Assembly: GCA_964585385.1 (NCBI GenBank)
Contig: CAZPDP010000009.1
Span: 1-64,000 of the forward strand
DNA length: 64,000 nt
Reading direction: 5' to 3'
Origin: JAGXLC01 sp964585385
GTDB taxonomy: Bacteria > Bacteroidota > Bacteroidia > Bacteroidales > UBA12077
In this document: positions 9,201 through 17,527 of the stretch, in pieces
Layout: each line of letters begins with the position of its first letter
Position numbering within the stretch: the stretch's first letter is position 1
Made by a program: the position numbers and the translations under genes
Notes under the pieces: model-generated
Seen by the model: only the letters and a program-made list of their open reading frames with translations
Told to the model about the DNA's origin: nothing
Databases searched by the model: none

Positions 9201-11752
9201 CAGTCATACATAACAGGCACATCACCATCACCTCCACCGGAATAGTTTTCAAAGTACACTTCTTCTCCAGGGCAAACGGAAACTGTATCTCCTTCATATA
9301 CTTCTTCATCATAATATCCTCTCAATTCAATGTAAACATAAGGTGTATTGTAGTATGGATCATAATCCACATAAACCGGGCTGTAAGCTGTATCACTGTA
9401 TCCACAACCGTTGGTAACCACGTGCATTACATTGTATTCACCCGTATCGGCATAAAAATGAACAGACTCCATTTTGGAGGAAAACTCACCATCGCCAAAA
9501 TCCCAGAAATGACTTCCGGCTGAATAGGGCATAAATTTAAACGGTGTGTTTGGACAAAAGGATTCGCTGTACACATCAAACCATGAATCCGGGTAAACTT
9601 CATCAACAATATTGATCCACATGGTGTCTGTATTGCTGTTTCCGCATATATTGGTTACAGTGAGCACAACCTCATAAGTGCCGAGTGTGGAATATTTATG
9701 GAGAGGTTCCTTCTTTGTGGAAGTATAGCCGTCTCCGAAATCCCAGTGATATGTCCCTTCGGAAGGAGTCTGAAAAGCCACTTCATCGTTAGGACAGAAC
9801 TGATCACCATGTTTGGTGTGTATAGTGGCCGTTGGAACAGCAGAATTGGTAATTTCTATACCCTGAACGATGGTATCTGTATCACAATAAGTATCTATTA
9901 TAAGAGTTATATTCTGCATCCCTTCCTGCTCAAATGTCACGGGAATGTAGTTGTCGTAAAACTTACTGCCATCCTCCAGGTGCCACTCTATCCAGTTCCA
10001 GTTATCCTGTGCCTGGAGAATTATCTCCTCGCCCGGACAGGCAGTCGGACCAGAGGAAGGATAAAAACGGCCATGCGAACCATCAATGGAGAAATCCTCC
10101 CAGTAAGAACCATAATCTGTATTGCTGGTATCATAGGCATGCAGGCTCATTGAATAATACCCCCCGTAAAGAGTTGTATCGGGAAACTGAAAGCCATAAT
10201 ATTCAAACTGCTCACCCATCTCATTCTGCAAAGTCCATTTAAATATTATATCCCCGGGCAGGCTTGCCGTATCTGATGTATTCTCAAAATGAACATTTAA
10301 CGGAGCGCAAGAACCAGGCAAATCCGTATAAAAGCTAACAGTTTCTGCTCCTCCAGATGTATCTACATTCACCTCAGAACACGAATAGTTGGTACAGGTA
10401 GTATCATTTAAATCCATCATATACATACAAACATTGTAGGAACCTTCGGTTGGATATACGTGGTAGAGTGTATCGGCTGTCATATAATCGGAGGTATCTG
10501 AGGTTCCATCGTCCCAGTCCATAACAATGCCCCATTCTGTAGAACCTGAAATTTGAGGCACTACCTCAATCTCCATATCATCATTTAAATTATACCAGTC
10601 AAAATAACCGCTGATATCACATGTGGTGGTATCCACATAGATCGAATCGCAGACAGTGTAAGTGCAACCTTGCGTATATGGGTATAATTCTAGACAGACT
10701 TCATACCAGCCGGTGGTATCATAACTATGGCTTACATACTGACCAGATTCACTGTTCATATCGCCAAAATACCAGTAGAAATCATAGTCATCCGGGTTCA
10801 CCTCAACCTCACTGTAAAAATCCACCGATAAACCATTGGCATCATAGGTAAAGCCACCTGTGGGCGGGTAAACATGAATCTCTTTACATACAGAATAAGT
10901 ACAAGTTGTATCAGCAGAATCACGAGCATTCAGACATACATTATAGACACCGGTATCTGGAAATGTATAATTGATGGAATTCATGTCATAAATTAAGGTA
11001 TCTCCAAAATCCCAGTAGTATTCGTAGGGCTGTCCATTATTATCAAAAGTGGCATCAAAAGAATATTCAAAGCATACTTCCGATTCATAAACATCCAAAT
11101 TTGCAATAAGCGGACACGAGGAAAGGTTTGTAATAGTTATTGAATCACATAGCGTATCCGAACAATTGGAATTGTTCATATCGCTCACATACATACAAAA
11201 AGGATACGTTCCGATTGAATCAAATGAATATGCGAAATCAATTCCCCATATTGTTGTATCTTCTATTTGCCATTGAACATCGTATTCTCCGCTTCCCCCT
11301 TCAGGAACTGCATCAAAATAATACCTGCTGTCATCAATTGTATCAATGATCCAGAAAGCCTCGACAGGATAAACTTTCTGGTAAAATATAAATGTGTCTT
11401 TACAGGCTGTATTGAAACTATCCACTGCTGTAATTAAAACCTCGTATTTTCCCGTATCGGGAAAAGTATGGTTAACAGATGTTTGAGTATCAGGCACAGT
11501 GTCAATTGCGCCATCATTGTAGTCCAGAATCACAAAGTAAGGCAGCGTATCATTGTATATGTCATATAAGTCATATTCAAAGGTAAAGCAGTCATTGCCA
11601 TAAGAGTAAACATTATTGACCTTTATAAAACAGGAGTCGCTTTTACTTTCTCCGAAAACTTCTTCTGAAGAAAATACTGAAAAACTAATGATTAAAAATA
11701 GATATCCCAGGACATAAAAATGCCAAAAGGGGGATTTTGTTGAAGGTTCCAT
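3239..11752 (-). CDS. Giant PKD-array secreted protein with dockerin-like region and T9SS type A sorting domain
   Basis: A 2837-residue predicted surface or extracellular protein. Order: signal-anchor-like N-terminus (hydrophobic about 11-30); at least 20 PKD domains, recognised by WxFGDG-type motifs followed by an HxY strand and spread over most of the length; a dockerin-like segment with two calcium-loop motifs (GDANKDLEANHYDI and GDCNGDGVINWSD, nt about 4370-4650); a possible cohesin-like beta domain (nt about 3890-4340); two Ig-like repeats (YLWSTGE, YEWSTGE); and a type A C-terminal sorting domain beginning VYPNPAEDILFVEI. The latter implies export by SprA/PorU-type T9SS. The central PKDs are tandem copies of about 83 residues, each ending in a two-cysteine motif such as SGCMDEYCKVIQV. 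No enzymatic domain is evident, so an adhesive or scaffold role is inferred. It is monocistronic, with hairpins after the stop. Confidence 0.93.
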   Translation of the reverse strand: MEPSTKSPFWHFYVLGYLFLIISFSVFSSEEVFGESKSDSCFIKVNNVYSYGNDCFTFEYDLYDIYNDTLPYFVILDYNDGAIDTVPDTQTSVNHTFPDTGKYEVLITAVDSFNTACKDTFIFYQKVYPVEAFWIIDTIDDSRYYFDAVPEGGSGEYDVQWQIEDTTIWGIDFAYSFDSIGTYPFCMYVSDMNNSNCSDTLCDSITITNLSSCPLIANLDVYESEVCFEYSFDATFDNNGQPYEYYWDFGDTLIYDMNSINYTFPDTGVYNVCLNARDSADTTCTYSVCKEIHVYPPTGGFTYDANGLSVDFYSEVEVNPDDYDFYWYFGDMNSESGQYVSHSYDTTGWYEVCLELYPYTQGCTYTVCDSIYVDTTTCDISGYFDWYNLNDDMEIEVVPQISGSTEWGIVMDWDDGTSDTSDYMTADTLYHVYPTEGSYNVCMYMMDLNDTTCTNYSCSEVNVDTSGGAETVSFYTDLPGSCAPLNVHFENTSDTASLPGDIIFKWTLQNEMGEQFEYYGFQFPDTTLYGGYYSMSLHAYDTSNTDYGSYWEDFSIDGSHGRFYPSSGPTACPGEEIILQAQDNWNWIEWHLEDGSKFYDNYIPVTFEQEGMQNITLIIDTYCDTDTIVQGIEITNSAVPTATIHTKHGDQFCPNDEVAFQTPSEGTYHWDFGDGYTSTKKEPLHKYSTLGTYEVVLTVTNICGNSNTDTMWINIVDEVYPDSWFDVYSESFCPNTPFKFMPYSAGSHFWDFGDGEFSSKMESVHFYADTGEYNVMHVVTNGCGYSDTAYSPVYVDYDPYYNTPYVYIELRGYYDEEVYEGDTVSVCPGEEVYFENYSGGGDGDVPVMYDWIIDGSDTVRTKDLAYSFGSEGYHTVRFIAFNACGAGDTLDFTVHADPGIFPDADLGHTPDTICPGEDVYFYDNIFNPDAGIHYNIYFGDGDSLMNITDITSRLQVLDAHTYDSLGEYPFIFEAVNTCGNVVQDTGTIVVDDNPDRKPFYYVQNSTQSLSSDVYKGDLFVNMVSEDSIPFITFVNDSIYRIGIAYMPEDPMPDIISEGLYSHDSVGQTIEFISDQISCGSDNGYYSYEYIEGNDSLGYPDSLTFILTNDPCLIRQDILNANTFFYAEDTEDYEDLSACPGDSVYFEIAGGATYEWYFGDGSPVEYKQFPSHAYDSVGDYNAWVAVTNNCGREDTLYSPVTVSSTNLPEAWFDIEFPNGNIANQEIEFYYQEWNLSVKDFSFHWDFGDGTTSNKQNPVHTYTSPGEYTIWFYVENGCGSSAEYQKIYIEEGSDCAAEFSFFINQDNDSVAFYDESYGQPTNWNWTFGDGTSSKAQNTGHKYTEAGYYDVCLNIHDSITGCADQFCDVIYIQSDSTDTTANCYANFEYVVDTNTVSFSNTSEGSITSYYWEFGDGVTSTVKDPAHTYKTGGFYDVCLTAYDTVSGCVDAYCIEIEVVDTSGDPVCNADYGYFIEGTKVSFSDKSSGDATNYLWEFGDGTYADSANPVHIYDEEGYYDVCLTIYDSVSGCMDEVCKTIEVIDTTEENCNASFTYYIESNKVYFTDKSQGNITHYMWNFGDGSYSDTSDVVHAYDEPGFYEVCFTVYDEVSGCMDEYCKVIQVMFEDTTTCLADFSKMISGNTVNFTDKSLGNITNYMWDFGDGTHSDKPNPKHTYEYTDFFQVCLTVYDSVSGCMDEYCKVIQVIVEETASCKAEFTRIISDNKVTFTNKSQGDITNYMWDFDDGTYAHTENPVHEFEHPDFYDVWLTVYDSVSGCLDEYNKVIQVMFEETAACNSSFTKLVSGNKAQFSSTSQGNITNYFWSFGDGSYAYSANPSHEYDEPDFYEVCLTVYDSVSGCMNDYCRVIQIVDTTQNLCNAEFSRYVEGSTAFFNNKSSGDITNYFWNFGDGAYAYVKSPNHTYKQPGFYEVCLSVFDSESGCLDDYCKVIQITDSAFTNCNANWTHYTEGSKMFFTDKSKGDITNYFWSFDDGTYAYTANPTHTYTKPDFYEVCLAVYDEKTDCMDEFCKVIQVVEATETLCKADFGYHTEQKKVSFKNKSQGTFTNYFWDLGDGNYSYKREVSHEYTEQGYYEVMLIVYDTTSSCIDERYKIVSVIDTSAEETICNARFTAYNNEDSVFFKPKALGDYTSIFWEFGDDFNSNEERPVHIYDEPGYYDVYLTVMDTVGGCFDSRNKEIYVEGVQKAEKLSARFSYFVDSSKLSVDFEDESFGNPSDWYWDFGDNSTPSTEQNPDYIYSSPGYYKVCLTISNGNNAQKTRCKNITVGDISEDLVPYFTYFADNETSTAHFNNECRGNIDSYLWDFGDGVTSEQKNPSHTYADTGVYAVCLTVTHATSGVSESYCRKVRVGNAIQNPCVFSCVWPGDANKDLEANHYDIMTIGLNFGMQGPARDSISNRWIGHFAQDWATYQLSGVNNKHGDCNGDGVINWSDTVAIHQNFAYSHYEQPGSKADENWIIEFDWSDSKAVTRRKGKVQLGPPVKGTKANIYALGYEIEILGAGDSLLYSQTTVNFDDNWLGSSGSDLIAFYMKDSVKSKIYVGLARNDGQEISGDGAIAEINFTFMEGFDSSKVNLIVSSVGGGILNDGSPTGIKGSLSFNLGDDIDMCEGDSKTIHAPVGFDSYLWSTGEDTSSIEVTESGTYTVTITDESGITGTDDLTVTVHNNPVVDLGSDIEAVGDTTLDAGSGFEAYEWSTGETTQAITVTEEGTYSVTVTNMYGCTASDSIDVTFVAAGIEQPSELAELKVYPNPAEDILFVEIESQERGEMVIQLVDQTGARFYRQKLGKTKTYSGSLNVSRLAGGIYYLQVVLDDKVVGIEKVVID
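4645..7885 (-). repeat. Tandem PKD repeat array inside the giant gene
   Basis: Roughly thirteen consecutive repeat units of about 250 bp (about 83 residues), each encoding a Cys-x-x-x-F start, a WxFGDG motif, an HxY strand and a terminal paired-cysteine motif. Nucleotide similarity between neighbours is visible, for example repeated versions of TCATCCATACAACC near 6670, 6920 and 7168. Boundaries are approximate. Confidence 0.75.
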
Positions 11753-11921
11753 GGCTTATTGAATTTTAGTTATGAAAAAGGATAAGTAAGTTATGTATGA
11801 TTATAACAAAATTCAATATTCCAAACACACGTTTATAGCAAACTGCTAATAATAAGGATATTAAAAATATAAAGAAAAGATATTCAGAATTAATCTAAAT
11901 AAAAAATTGGAAGTCAGAAAA

Positions 11922-14219
11922 CTATACTCTTACACCAATAACCAGAATATCATCAACCTGGTGTTTGTTGCCGGTGATCATCCAGTCAACAATTGTATTG
12001 TCCAGAATCTCTTTCTGCTCCTTCATAGACTTATCCTGAATAGATAATAAAAGACGTTTGAATGGTTTTGCCATGAATTTTTTATTCTTCACTCCTCCAA
12101 ACTGGTCAATAAAGCCATCGGAGAATACATAAAGACTATTGCCTTCCTCTAGTTTGAACTTATGGTTTGAGAAAGGGCCCTGGGTGACATGAATTCCAAT
12201 GGGCATTTTATCGGGTCTCAACTGCCTGAGTTCATAGTTCTCATTTCTCATCATACCGCGTGGCAGTTTAGACTCTCCCTCTTTTTGGTATTCTTCTCTT
12301 TCTTGCTCGTTAAGCTTACGAACTATTAACATAGGATTATTTGCGCCTGAAAACTGGATTTCATTGGTTTCCTTATCTAAAATGAACATGGACAAATCCA
12401 TCCCGTCTTTGGCTTCCCCCTCTTTGCCAGTCTGATGAAGAGAAGCAATAACGTATTCTCTCAACTTTTCAAGAATCAGGTTGCACTGGTCTGTCTCTGA
12501 TTTGTTCACTATTTCATTGAGAAAAGATACACCCAGCATACTCATAAAGGCGCCGGGGACACCATGCCCTGTGCAATCAGCGGCCACAACATAAATCTTC
12601 CCGTTCTTCTGGCTCATCCAGTAAAAATCACCGCTAACAATATCCCTGGGTTTAAACAAAATAAAATAATCCCTCAGTACTTTTTCAATATAATCCTCAC
12701 TGGGCAGTATAGCCTGCTGGATTCGCTGTGCATAGATTATGCTATCAGTTATAGATTGCTTCTGTTCTTCTATTTGTGATTTCTGGGCAGCGAGTAACTG
12801 GTTGTCCTTCTGTTTTCGTTTGTAACTTCTGTAAAGTACAAGTGCAAAAAGCAGCACTATTCCAAGTCCGGAAACAGAAACGCGCTGAATCCACCTTTTC
12901 CGGCGAAGCTCCACCTGGTGTTCAAATTCTATCTGTTTCTTCTTTTTATCAAATTGATATTGCATAGCAATCTGAGTTATGGCTTCGACCTTTTCTTCAT
13001 TCTTCAGGCTGTCAGCCATTTCTTTGAAAACCATGTGTTCTTCATAAGCTCTTTTATAATTGCCAAGCTTTGCATAAGCCTCGTGGAGCGAGCGGGCAGC
13101 TTCCCTGATTCCATGAGGAGATCCGGCTCTCTCACCCATTTCTTTGGATTGCTGGAGATAACGAATGGATTTTTCGTAATTACCCAAATTTGAATATATA
13201 TCACCAAGCCCCTGATAAGCAAGGGAAATTTCCTCATATTCGCCTATTTCAGAATTAATCTCCAATCCTCTCCTATAATATTCCAGTGATTCGTTATAAT
13301 AAAAATTGGCAGAATCCGGCATTCCCTTTTCTTTGTAATCATTTGCAATATACAGACTATTTATTCCCAGGTTATTATAGGTAACCCCCTGACCTCTCTT
13401 GTTATTCAGCTCTTTAGCAAGTTCAAGTGCACTGTTATAATAAAAGGAAGAGCTGTCGTACTTGTTTAGTGTGGAATAGATACTACCCAGGGAATTGTAG
13501 GTTGAAATGATACTCTGCCTTTCATTTATGGATTTCTGGAAATCCAGGGTTTTCTCGTAATATCTCAGGGCTTCTTTGTATTTTTCTTGTTCTTTGTAAA
13601 TATGCCCAATATTAACTGTTACATAGGACATATTTCCCGTATCTGAAATAGCCTCTGCATTTTTCAGAGATTCAAAATAATTTTCAAGGGCTTTCTCATA
13701 ATTGCCCTGCTCGTAATATATAGCGCCCAGGGTGAGGTAGGTCTCCGATAACCCTTCTTTATCACCCAGTTCTTGGGAAATTTCATTACTATTGATAAAA
13801 TAATTGAAGGCTTTTTCATAATCTCCCTGGTAATAATATATTTTTCCTATCTGATTGTAGATGTTGGCTTGTTTTGCTTTATCGCCTGTTTTTTCGGCTA
13901 ATTCAAGACGCTTATCGTTGTAAAAAATGGTCGAGTCGTATTTGCCCTCATAAAAATATACACGTATTAAATTTTTGTATGCCTCATCCATGTATGCATG
14001 GGCTTTATGCCCTGCCGCTAATTTCAGGGCCTGTTTGGCATAACCCAGTGCTTCCCGTGGATTGGAAGATACCAGCCGGCGGGCAATTTGGTTGTAAATT
14101 CCGGATCTGGAGGTATCGCTTTCTTCCTTTTCGGCTGTTTCTAATAAACTATCAATTTGATTGCTCTGTGCAAAAACCATCAGAGGAAATAATAACAGGA
14201 GTATGACTATAGACCGCAT
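11922..14219 (-). CDS. TPR sensor protein with SpoIIE/PP2C-type Ser/Thr phosphatase domain
   Basis: A 765-residue predicted membrane signalling protein. The start is set at 14219 because MRSIVILLLLFPLMVFAQ is a good signal peptide; a longer reading frame reaching 14381 runs through an intergenic palindrome and is unlikely to be coding. Residues about 40-400 contain many TPR units with the pattern YxxGDYEKALxxY, in the periplasm. One transmembrane helix follows (GLGIVLLFALVLYRSYKRK), then a short coiled coil, then a cytoplasmic SpoIIE-like PP2C phosphatase with the metal-site motifs GDFYWM, DCTGHGVPGAFMSMLG, FSDGFIDQFGG and DDILVIG. Such proteins dephosphorylate anti-sigma-factor antagonists in other phyla; the target here is unknown and no partner kinase or STAS gene is adjacent. 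Confidence 0.9.
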   Translation of the reverse strand: MRSIVILLLLFPLMVFAQSNQIDSLLETAEKEESDTSRSGIYNQIARRLVSSNPREALGYAKQALKLAAGHKAHAYMDEAYKNLIRVYFYEGKYDSTIFYNDKRLELAEKTGDKAKQANIYNQIGKIYYYQGDYEKAFNYFINSNEISQELGDKEGLSETYLTLGAIYYEQGNYEKALENYFESLKNAEAISDTGNMSYVTVNIGHIYKEQEKYKEALRYYEKTLDFQKSINERQSIISTYNSLGSIYSTLNKYDSSSFYYNSALELAKELNNKRGQGVTYNNLGINSLYIANDYKEKGMPDSANFYYNESLEYYRRGLEINSEIGEYEEISLAYQGLGDIYSNLGNYEKSIRYLQQSKEMGERAGSPHGIREAARSLHEAYAKLGNYKRAYEEHMVFKEMADSLKNEEKVEAITQIAMQYQFDKKKKQIEFEHQVELRRKRWIQRVSVSGLGIVLLFALVLYRSYKRKQKDNQLLAAQKSQIEEQKQSITDSIIYAQRIQQAILPSEDYIEKVLRDYFILFKPRDIVSGDFYWMSQKNGKIYVVAADCTGHGVPGAFMSMLGVSFLNEIVNKSETDQCNLILEKLREYVIASLHQTGKEGEAKDGMDLSMFILDKETNEIQFSGANNPMLIVRKLNEQEREEYQKEGESKLPRGMMRNENYELRQLRPDKMPIGIHVTQGPFSNHKFKLEEGNSLYVFSDGFIDQFGGVKNKKFMAKPFKRLLLSIQDKSMKEQKEILDNTIVDWMITGNKHQVDDILVIGVRV

Positions 14220-14259
14220 TGTAAAAGAATTAAATATCTTTGTATAAAACCAAATCTTA

Positions 14260-14387
14260 CCTAAGTTGAGCGGTTTAAACAACCTGTCCCGTACACGGAG
14301 TGTCGGGAAGGTGAAAACCTTACCATTTCTTTGTCCCCGACACTTCGTGCACGGGGCAGGCAGTAAGCGGAAATCACTCAATTTGGG
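14260..14387. repeat. 128-bp imperfect palindromic element
   Basis: The inner arms 14283-14307 and 14336-14360 are 25 nt each and complementary with three mismatches (core CACGGAGTGTCGGG against CCCGACACTTCGTG). The complementarity resumes further out between 14260-14276 and about 14371-14387 (CCTAAGTTGAGCGGTTT type). The element is GC-rich at its core against an AT-rich surround. It lies between the divergent phosphatase and glycosyltransferase genes. It could be a MITE, a REP-like repeat or a structured RNA. Confidence 0.65.
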
Positions 14388-14484
14388 TCTTAATCGCTTA
14401 AACTACACACTGTCAAATTTAAGAAATGATTTAATATTTTAGCCATATTATATATAGTTTTTTACCAGAATATCAAATCCTAAC

Positions 14485-15627
14485 ATGAGTATACTCAATT
14501 TTTTAATATTTGTTATATTTGTTCCCTACTTAATTTTAATACTTCTTTATTGGTATAAATGGGAAAAAACAGCCCCTTACACGCCCAAAAGCATATACAA
14601 CCGGCAATATGACCTCTTTATCTCAGTAATTGTTGCCTTAAGAAATGAAGAAAATAATGTTTCATCCCTGATAAAAAGCCTGGAAAAACAAAAATATCCT
14701 GAGAACCTGTTTGAAGTATTACTTATCAATGACCACTCTGAGGACAACACTCTGACATTATTGCATGAAACAACCCGAAAATCCTCAATCAATGTAAAAA
14801 TCCTTTCTTTAAAAGTAAATGAATTCGGGAAAAAACAAGCTTTGAGAAAAGGGATCCAGGAAGCAAAGGGAGAACTGATCATTCAAACAGATGCTGATTG
14901 CCAAATGCCTGAAGAATGGATCGGAGCATTCGCCCAGTATTACCGGGATTATAATCCTGCCCTTATCCTTGCACCAATAAATCTGGAGGGTGAAAGAAAC
15001 TTATTCTCATCGTTCCAGATATTTGAGAATTTTGCTCTAATGGGAGTTACAGCAGGATCGGCCGGACTTGGCAAACCGATTCTTGCCAATGGAGCTAATC
15101 TGGCTTACAAAAAAGAAGTTGTTTTATCTTTGCCCAATGCTTCGCGTCAGGATATTTATTCAGGAGACGATATTTTTCTCATAGAAACCCTTAGCCGAAA
15201 AAAAGATTGCTCCATACATTTTCTAAAATCAAAACAGGCAGCCATAAATACACAGACAGCACATACATTCAGAACTTTTTGGCATCAGAGGAAAAGATGG
15301 ATAGAAAAAGGCAAACATTACAAAAGCATGAACCTGCTTCTTCATTCAATTGCTATTTTTTCAGGTAATTTTATAATTCCTTTAACTTTAATAAATGCAA
15401 TATTAACTGCCTGTTGGTGGCCTTTTATTGCAATATTCGGGATGAAAATATGCCTCGATGCCACTTTCGTTATCTCTGTAAGCAGTTTTACAGAAACCGA
15501 AAAGCCTGTATTGCATATTCTGGCCTCTCTCCTTTTATACCCGTTCTATACTCTGGTGCTGGCTATTGGGATGAATTTTGGCAAAATTGTATGGAAAAAC
15601 AGAAACATACGGCAAAAAATAAAATAA
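14485..15627 (+). CDS. Membrane-anchored family 2 glycosyltransferase
   Basis: A 380-residue protein of the GT2 family (GT-A fold), expected to transfer a sugar from a nucleotide donor at the cytoplasmic face of the inner membrane. One N-terminal helix (3-23) anchors it. The catalytic domain begins ISVIVALRNEENNV (46-59), with the donor-binding Asp in LINDHSED (80-87) and the metal-binding TDADCQMPEEW (135-145). GDDIFLIETL and the QxxRW-type motif QRKRW follow, then two or three C-terminal helices. The GDD and QRKRW motifs are those of processive or poly-sugar-type GT2 enzymes, but the product cannot be told. It is followed after 31 bp by an ABC permease with no obvious functional link. Confidence 0.88.
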   Translation: MSILNFLIFVIFVPYLILILLYWYKWEKTAPYTPKSIYNRQYDLFISVIVALRNEENNVSSLIKSLEKQKYPENLFEVLLINDHSEDNTLTLLHETTRKSSINVKILSLKVNEFGKKQALRKGIQEAKGELIIQTDADCQMPEEWIGAFAQYYRDYNPALILAPINLEGERNLFSSFQIFENFALMGVTAGSAGLGKPILANGANLAYKKEVVLSLPNASRQDIYSGDDIFLIETLSRKKDCSIHFLKSKQAAINTQTAHTFRTFWHQRKRWIEKGKHYKSMNLLLHSIAIFSGNFIIPLTLINAILTACWWPFIAIFGMKICLDATFVISVSSFTETEKPVLHILASLLLYPFYTLVLAIGMNFGKIVWKNRNIRQKIK

Positions 15628-15658
15628 ATGTTTTTACTTTGTTCTTCTGAAATAATAA

Positions 15659-16888
15659 ATGATGCTCCGTATTTTTACCAAAAAACAATACACTCAACTA
15701 TCTCCGGGTAGAATCGCATGGAACAGGTTTAAAAAAAACAAATTTGCCTTATTTGGTCTTGCTTACCTTATCGCAGCTTTTCTGATTGCATTATCGGGTT
15801 ACCTGATAACACCCGACTCCACCCCCTTCTCCAACACTCAGTTCATTTCACTGACTACCAAAAAACCTGGTTTTGAGGTGAATATGCTCAAAGTGCGCCG
15901 AAATGAGGCAATCGAAAAGCAAAACTTTATCAAGACCATGTTGGGGGGGCAAAAAAACAAATACAACTTTATACCGATAGAATCTATTTCTTTCAAAGAC
16001 AGCCTATTAGTTGCAAAAGAGTATACTGAAGCAGAGGATGAAGAGTTTTTACAAAAATTTAATCCGGTCGATGTAGCTTTTGCCCTAAACTATGACAAAC
16101 GCATTGAATATAAAAACGAAACATTTATTTTTGAGGATATTACCGAACAAAAAAGGAGCATTCAATATAAAGATTTAAAACACAGGATTCGGAATGCTCA
16201 TATTGAAAAGAAAAAATTCCTTCTGGGCACCGATCGTTTCGGGCGAGACTTGCTTTCCAGACTAATTATAGGAGCCAGGATTTCTTTGTCTGTTGGTTTT
16301 ATCTCTGTGTTCATCTCACTGCTTATTGGAATTACACTTGGCTCTCTTGCCGGGTATTTCAGAGGCAGGATCGACGATTTAATAATGTGGCTCATCAACG
16401 TAGTCTGGTCTGTGCCTACCCTGCTGATGGTTATTGCTATAACACTTGTAATTGGCAAAGGCTTCTGGCAAATATTTATTGCAGTGGGTCTGACCATGTG
16501 GGTGGAGGTTGCTCGTGTTGTAAGAGGTCAAATAATCTCCCTTCGGGAGAAGGAATACGTTGAAGCAGCAAGGGCTCTGGGATTTAATTCCAGGAGAATT
16601 ATCACCAAACATATTCTTCCGAATGTCCTGAATCCTGTCATTATCATCTCTGCGGCCAATTTTGCCTCAGCAATATTAATTGAAGCCGGCCTGAGCTTTC
16701 TTGGTATAGGGGTCCAACCACCCATACCCTCATGGGGAACAATGATAAAACAACATTACGGCTACATACTGGTTGATTTGGGATATCTTGCCTTTATACC
16801 CGGTATAGCCATAATGCTAACTGTCCTCTCGTTTACATTAATTGGAAATGGTTTAAGGGATGCCCTCGATACCAAAGCTATTGATTAA
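15659..16888 (+). CDS. OppC/DppC-type ABC transporter permease with large extracytoplasmic insert
   Basis: A 409-residue inner-membrane permease of the peptide/nickel uptake family. After the N-terminal helix (about 32-50), about 130 polar residues separate TM1 from the conserved core. This insert is absent in the roughly 300-residue E. coli DppC/OppC. The core starts with the family motif LGTDRFGRDLLSRLIIGAR and contains the EAA loop EAARALGFNSRRIITKHILP, which contacts the ATPase, and LSFLGIGVQPPIPSWG near the end. No ATPase, partner OppB-type permease or binding protein is adjacent, which is common in Bacteroidota where these components are scattered. Start is ATGATG at 15659. Confidence 0.9.
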   Translation: MMLRIFTKKQYTQLSPGRIAWNRFKKNKFALFGLAYLIAAFLIALSGYLITPDSTPFSNTQFISLTTKKPGFEVNMLKVRRNEAIEKQNFIKTMLGGQKNKYNFIPIESISFKDSLLVAKEYTEAEDEEFLQKFNPVDVAFALNYDKRIEYKNETFIFEDITEQKRSIQYKDLKHRIRNAHIEKKKFLLGTDRFGRDLLSRLIIGARISLSVGFISVFISLLIGITLGSLAGYFRGRIDDLIMWLINVVWSVPTLLMVIAITLVIGKGFWQIFIAVGLTMWVEVARVVRGQIISLREKEYVEAARALGFNSRRIITKHILPNVLNPVIIISAANFASAILIEAGLSFLGIGVQPPIPSWGTMIKQHYGYILVDLGYLAFIPGIAIMLTVLSFTLIGNGLRDALDTKAID

Positions 16889-17039
16889 TCGTAACCCGAC
16901 ACAAATTCGTGTAATTTGTATTTGATTCTATTTCAAAACACAAATTTTGAATTTTATCACAACCTTTATTCTCTTAATCAAATGCAAATGAACTTTTGAA
17001 CATTTTTATTTGTTCCAGATAAAAATAAAAGTTTAAATC

Positions 17040-17519
17040 ATGCTGGAACAAATTTCAAACACCATAGAAGCACTCAAACAAAGAGTAAAGCGGAATTTAG
17101 ATACTATTCATGCTAATGAAAAAATTGTAAGGGTAATACTCAACGAACCCTTATCCAAAAGCCGATCGGAACGACTTGAGGCGAAGTATAATGAAAACAA
17201 AGCTCTGCTCAAGGAAAATAACGATGCCATTCAATTGCAATTGCAGTTGAGCAAATACCTTGAAGCATACAAAGACGAACTGAAAGCGGAAGATGCCGAA
17301 CAAAAATACCTGGAAATGGATCCACAGGAAAAAGAGGCTAAGCCTACCCGGGAAGACTATTTTCAAATGACAATCAGAAATGAAATATCTTTTTCACCCT
17401 CTCATCCATACTATGATGATGAAGATTTCTTCAACGCGTTACTTGAGCATTACAAGTCAATTGAAGATTATGAGACATGCAGTATACTGGTAAAAAACCG
17501 GCCCAGTAATGCACGGTAA
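17040..17519 (+). CDS. Small charged coiled-coil protein of unknown function
   Basis: A 159-residue protein without signal peptide or membrane segment. The N-terminal two thirds (about 1-95) is predicted helical and highly charged (for example IEALKQRVKRNLDTIHANEK), consistent with a coiled coil. The C-terminal third is acidic and ends in a segment rich in Tyr and Asp. I do not recognise a family. It stands alone between the OppC-type permease (151 bp upstream) and the convergent ABC-2 permease gene that ends 8 bp away. Good coding length and a start next to an A-rich leader suggest a real gene. Confidence 0.7.
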   Translation: MLEQISNTIEALKQRVKRNLDTIHANEKIVRVILNEPLSKSRSERLEAKYNENKALLKENNDAIQLQLQLSKYLEAYKDELKAEDAEQKYLEMDPQEKEAKPTREDYFQMTIRNEISFSPSHPYYDDEDFFNALLEHYKSIEDYETCSILVKNRPSNAR

Positions 17520-17527
17520 ATATTTTT

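Noticed and set aside
8954..9523. A 189-codon plus-strand frame opposite the PKD gene
   Set aside because: It lies wholly antisense to a clearly conserved gene with regular PKD motifs, has no recognisable domain, and no promoter or ribosome site.
14220..14381. N-terminal extension of the TPR/SpoIIE phosphatase reading frame
   Set aside because: These 54 codons run through the palindromic element and precede a perfect signal peptide start at 14219, so they are unlikely to be translated.
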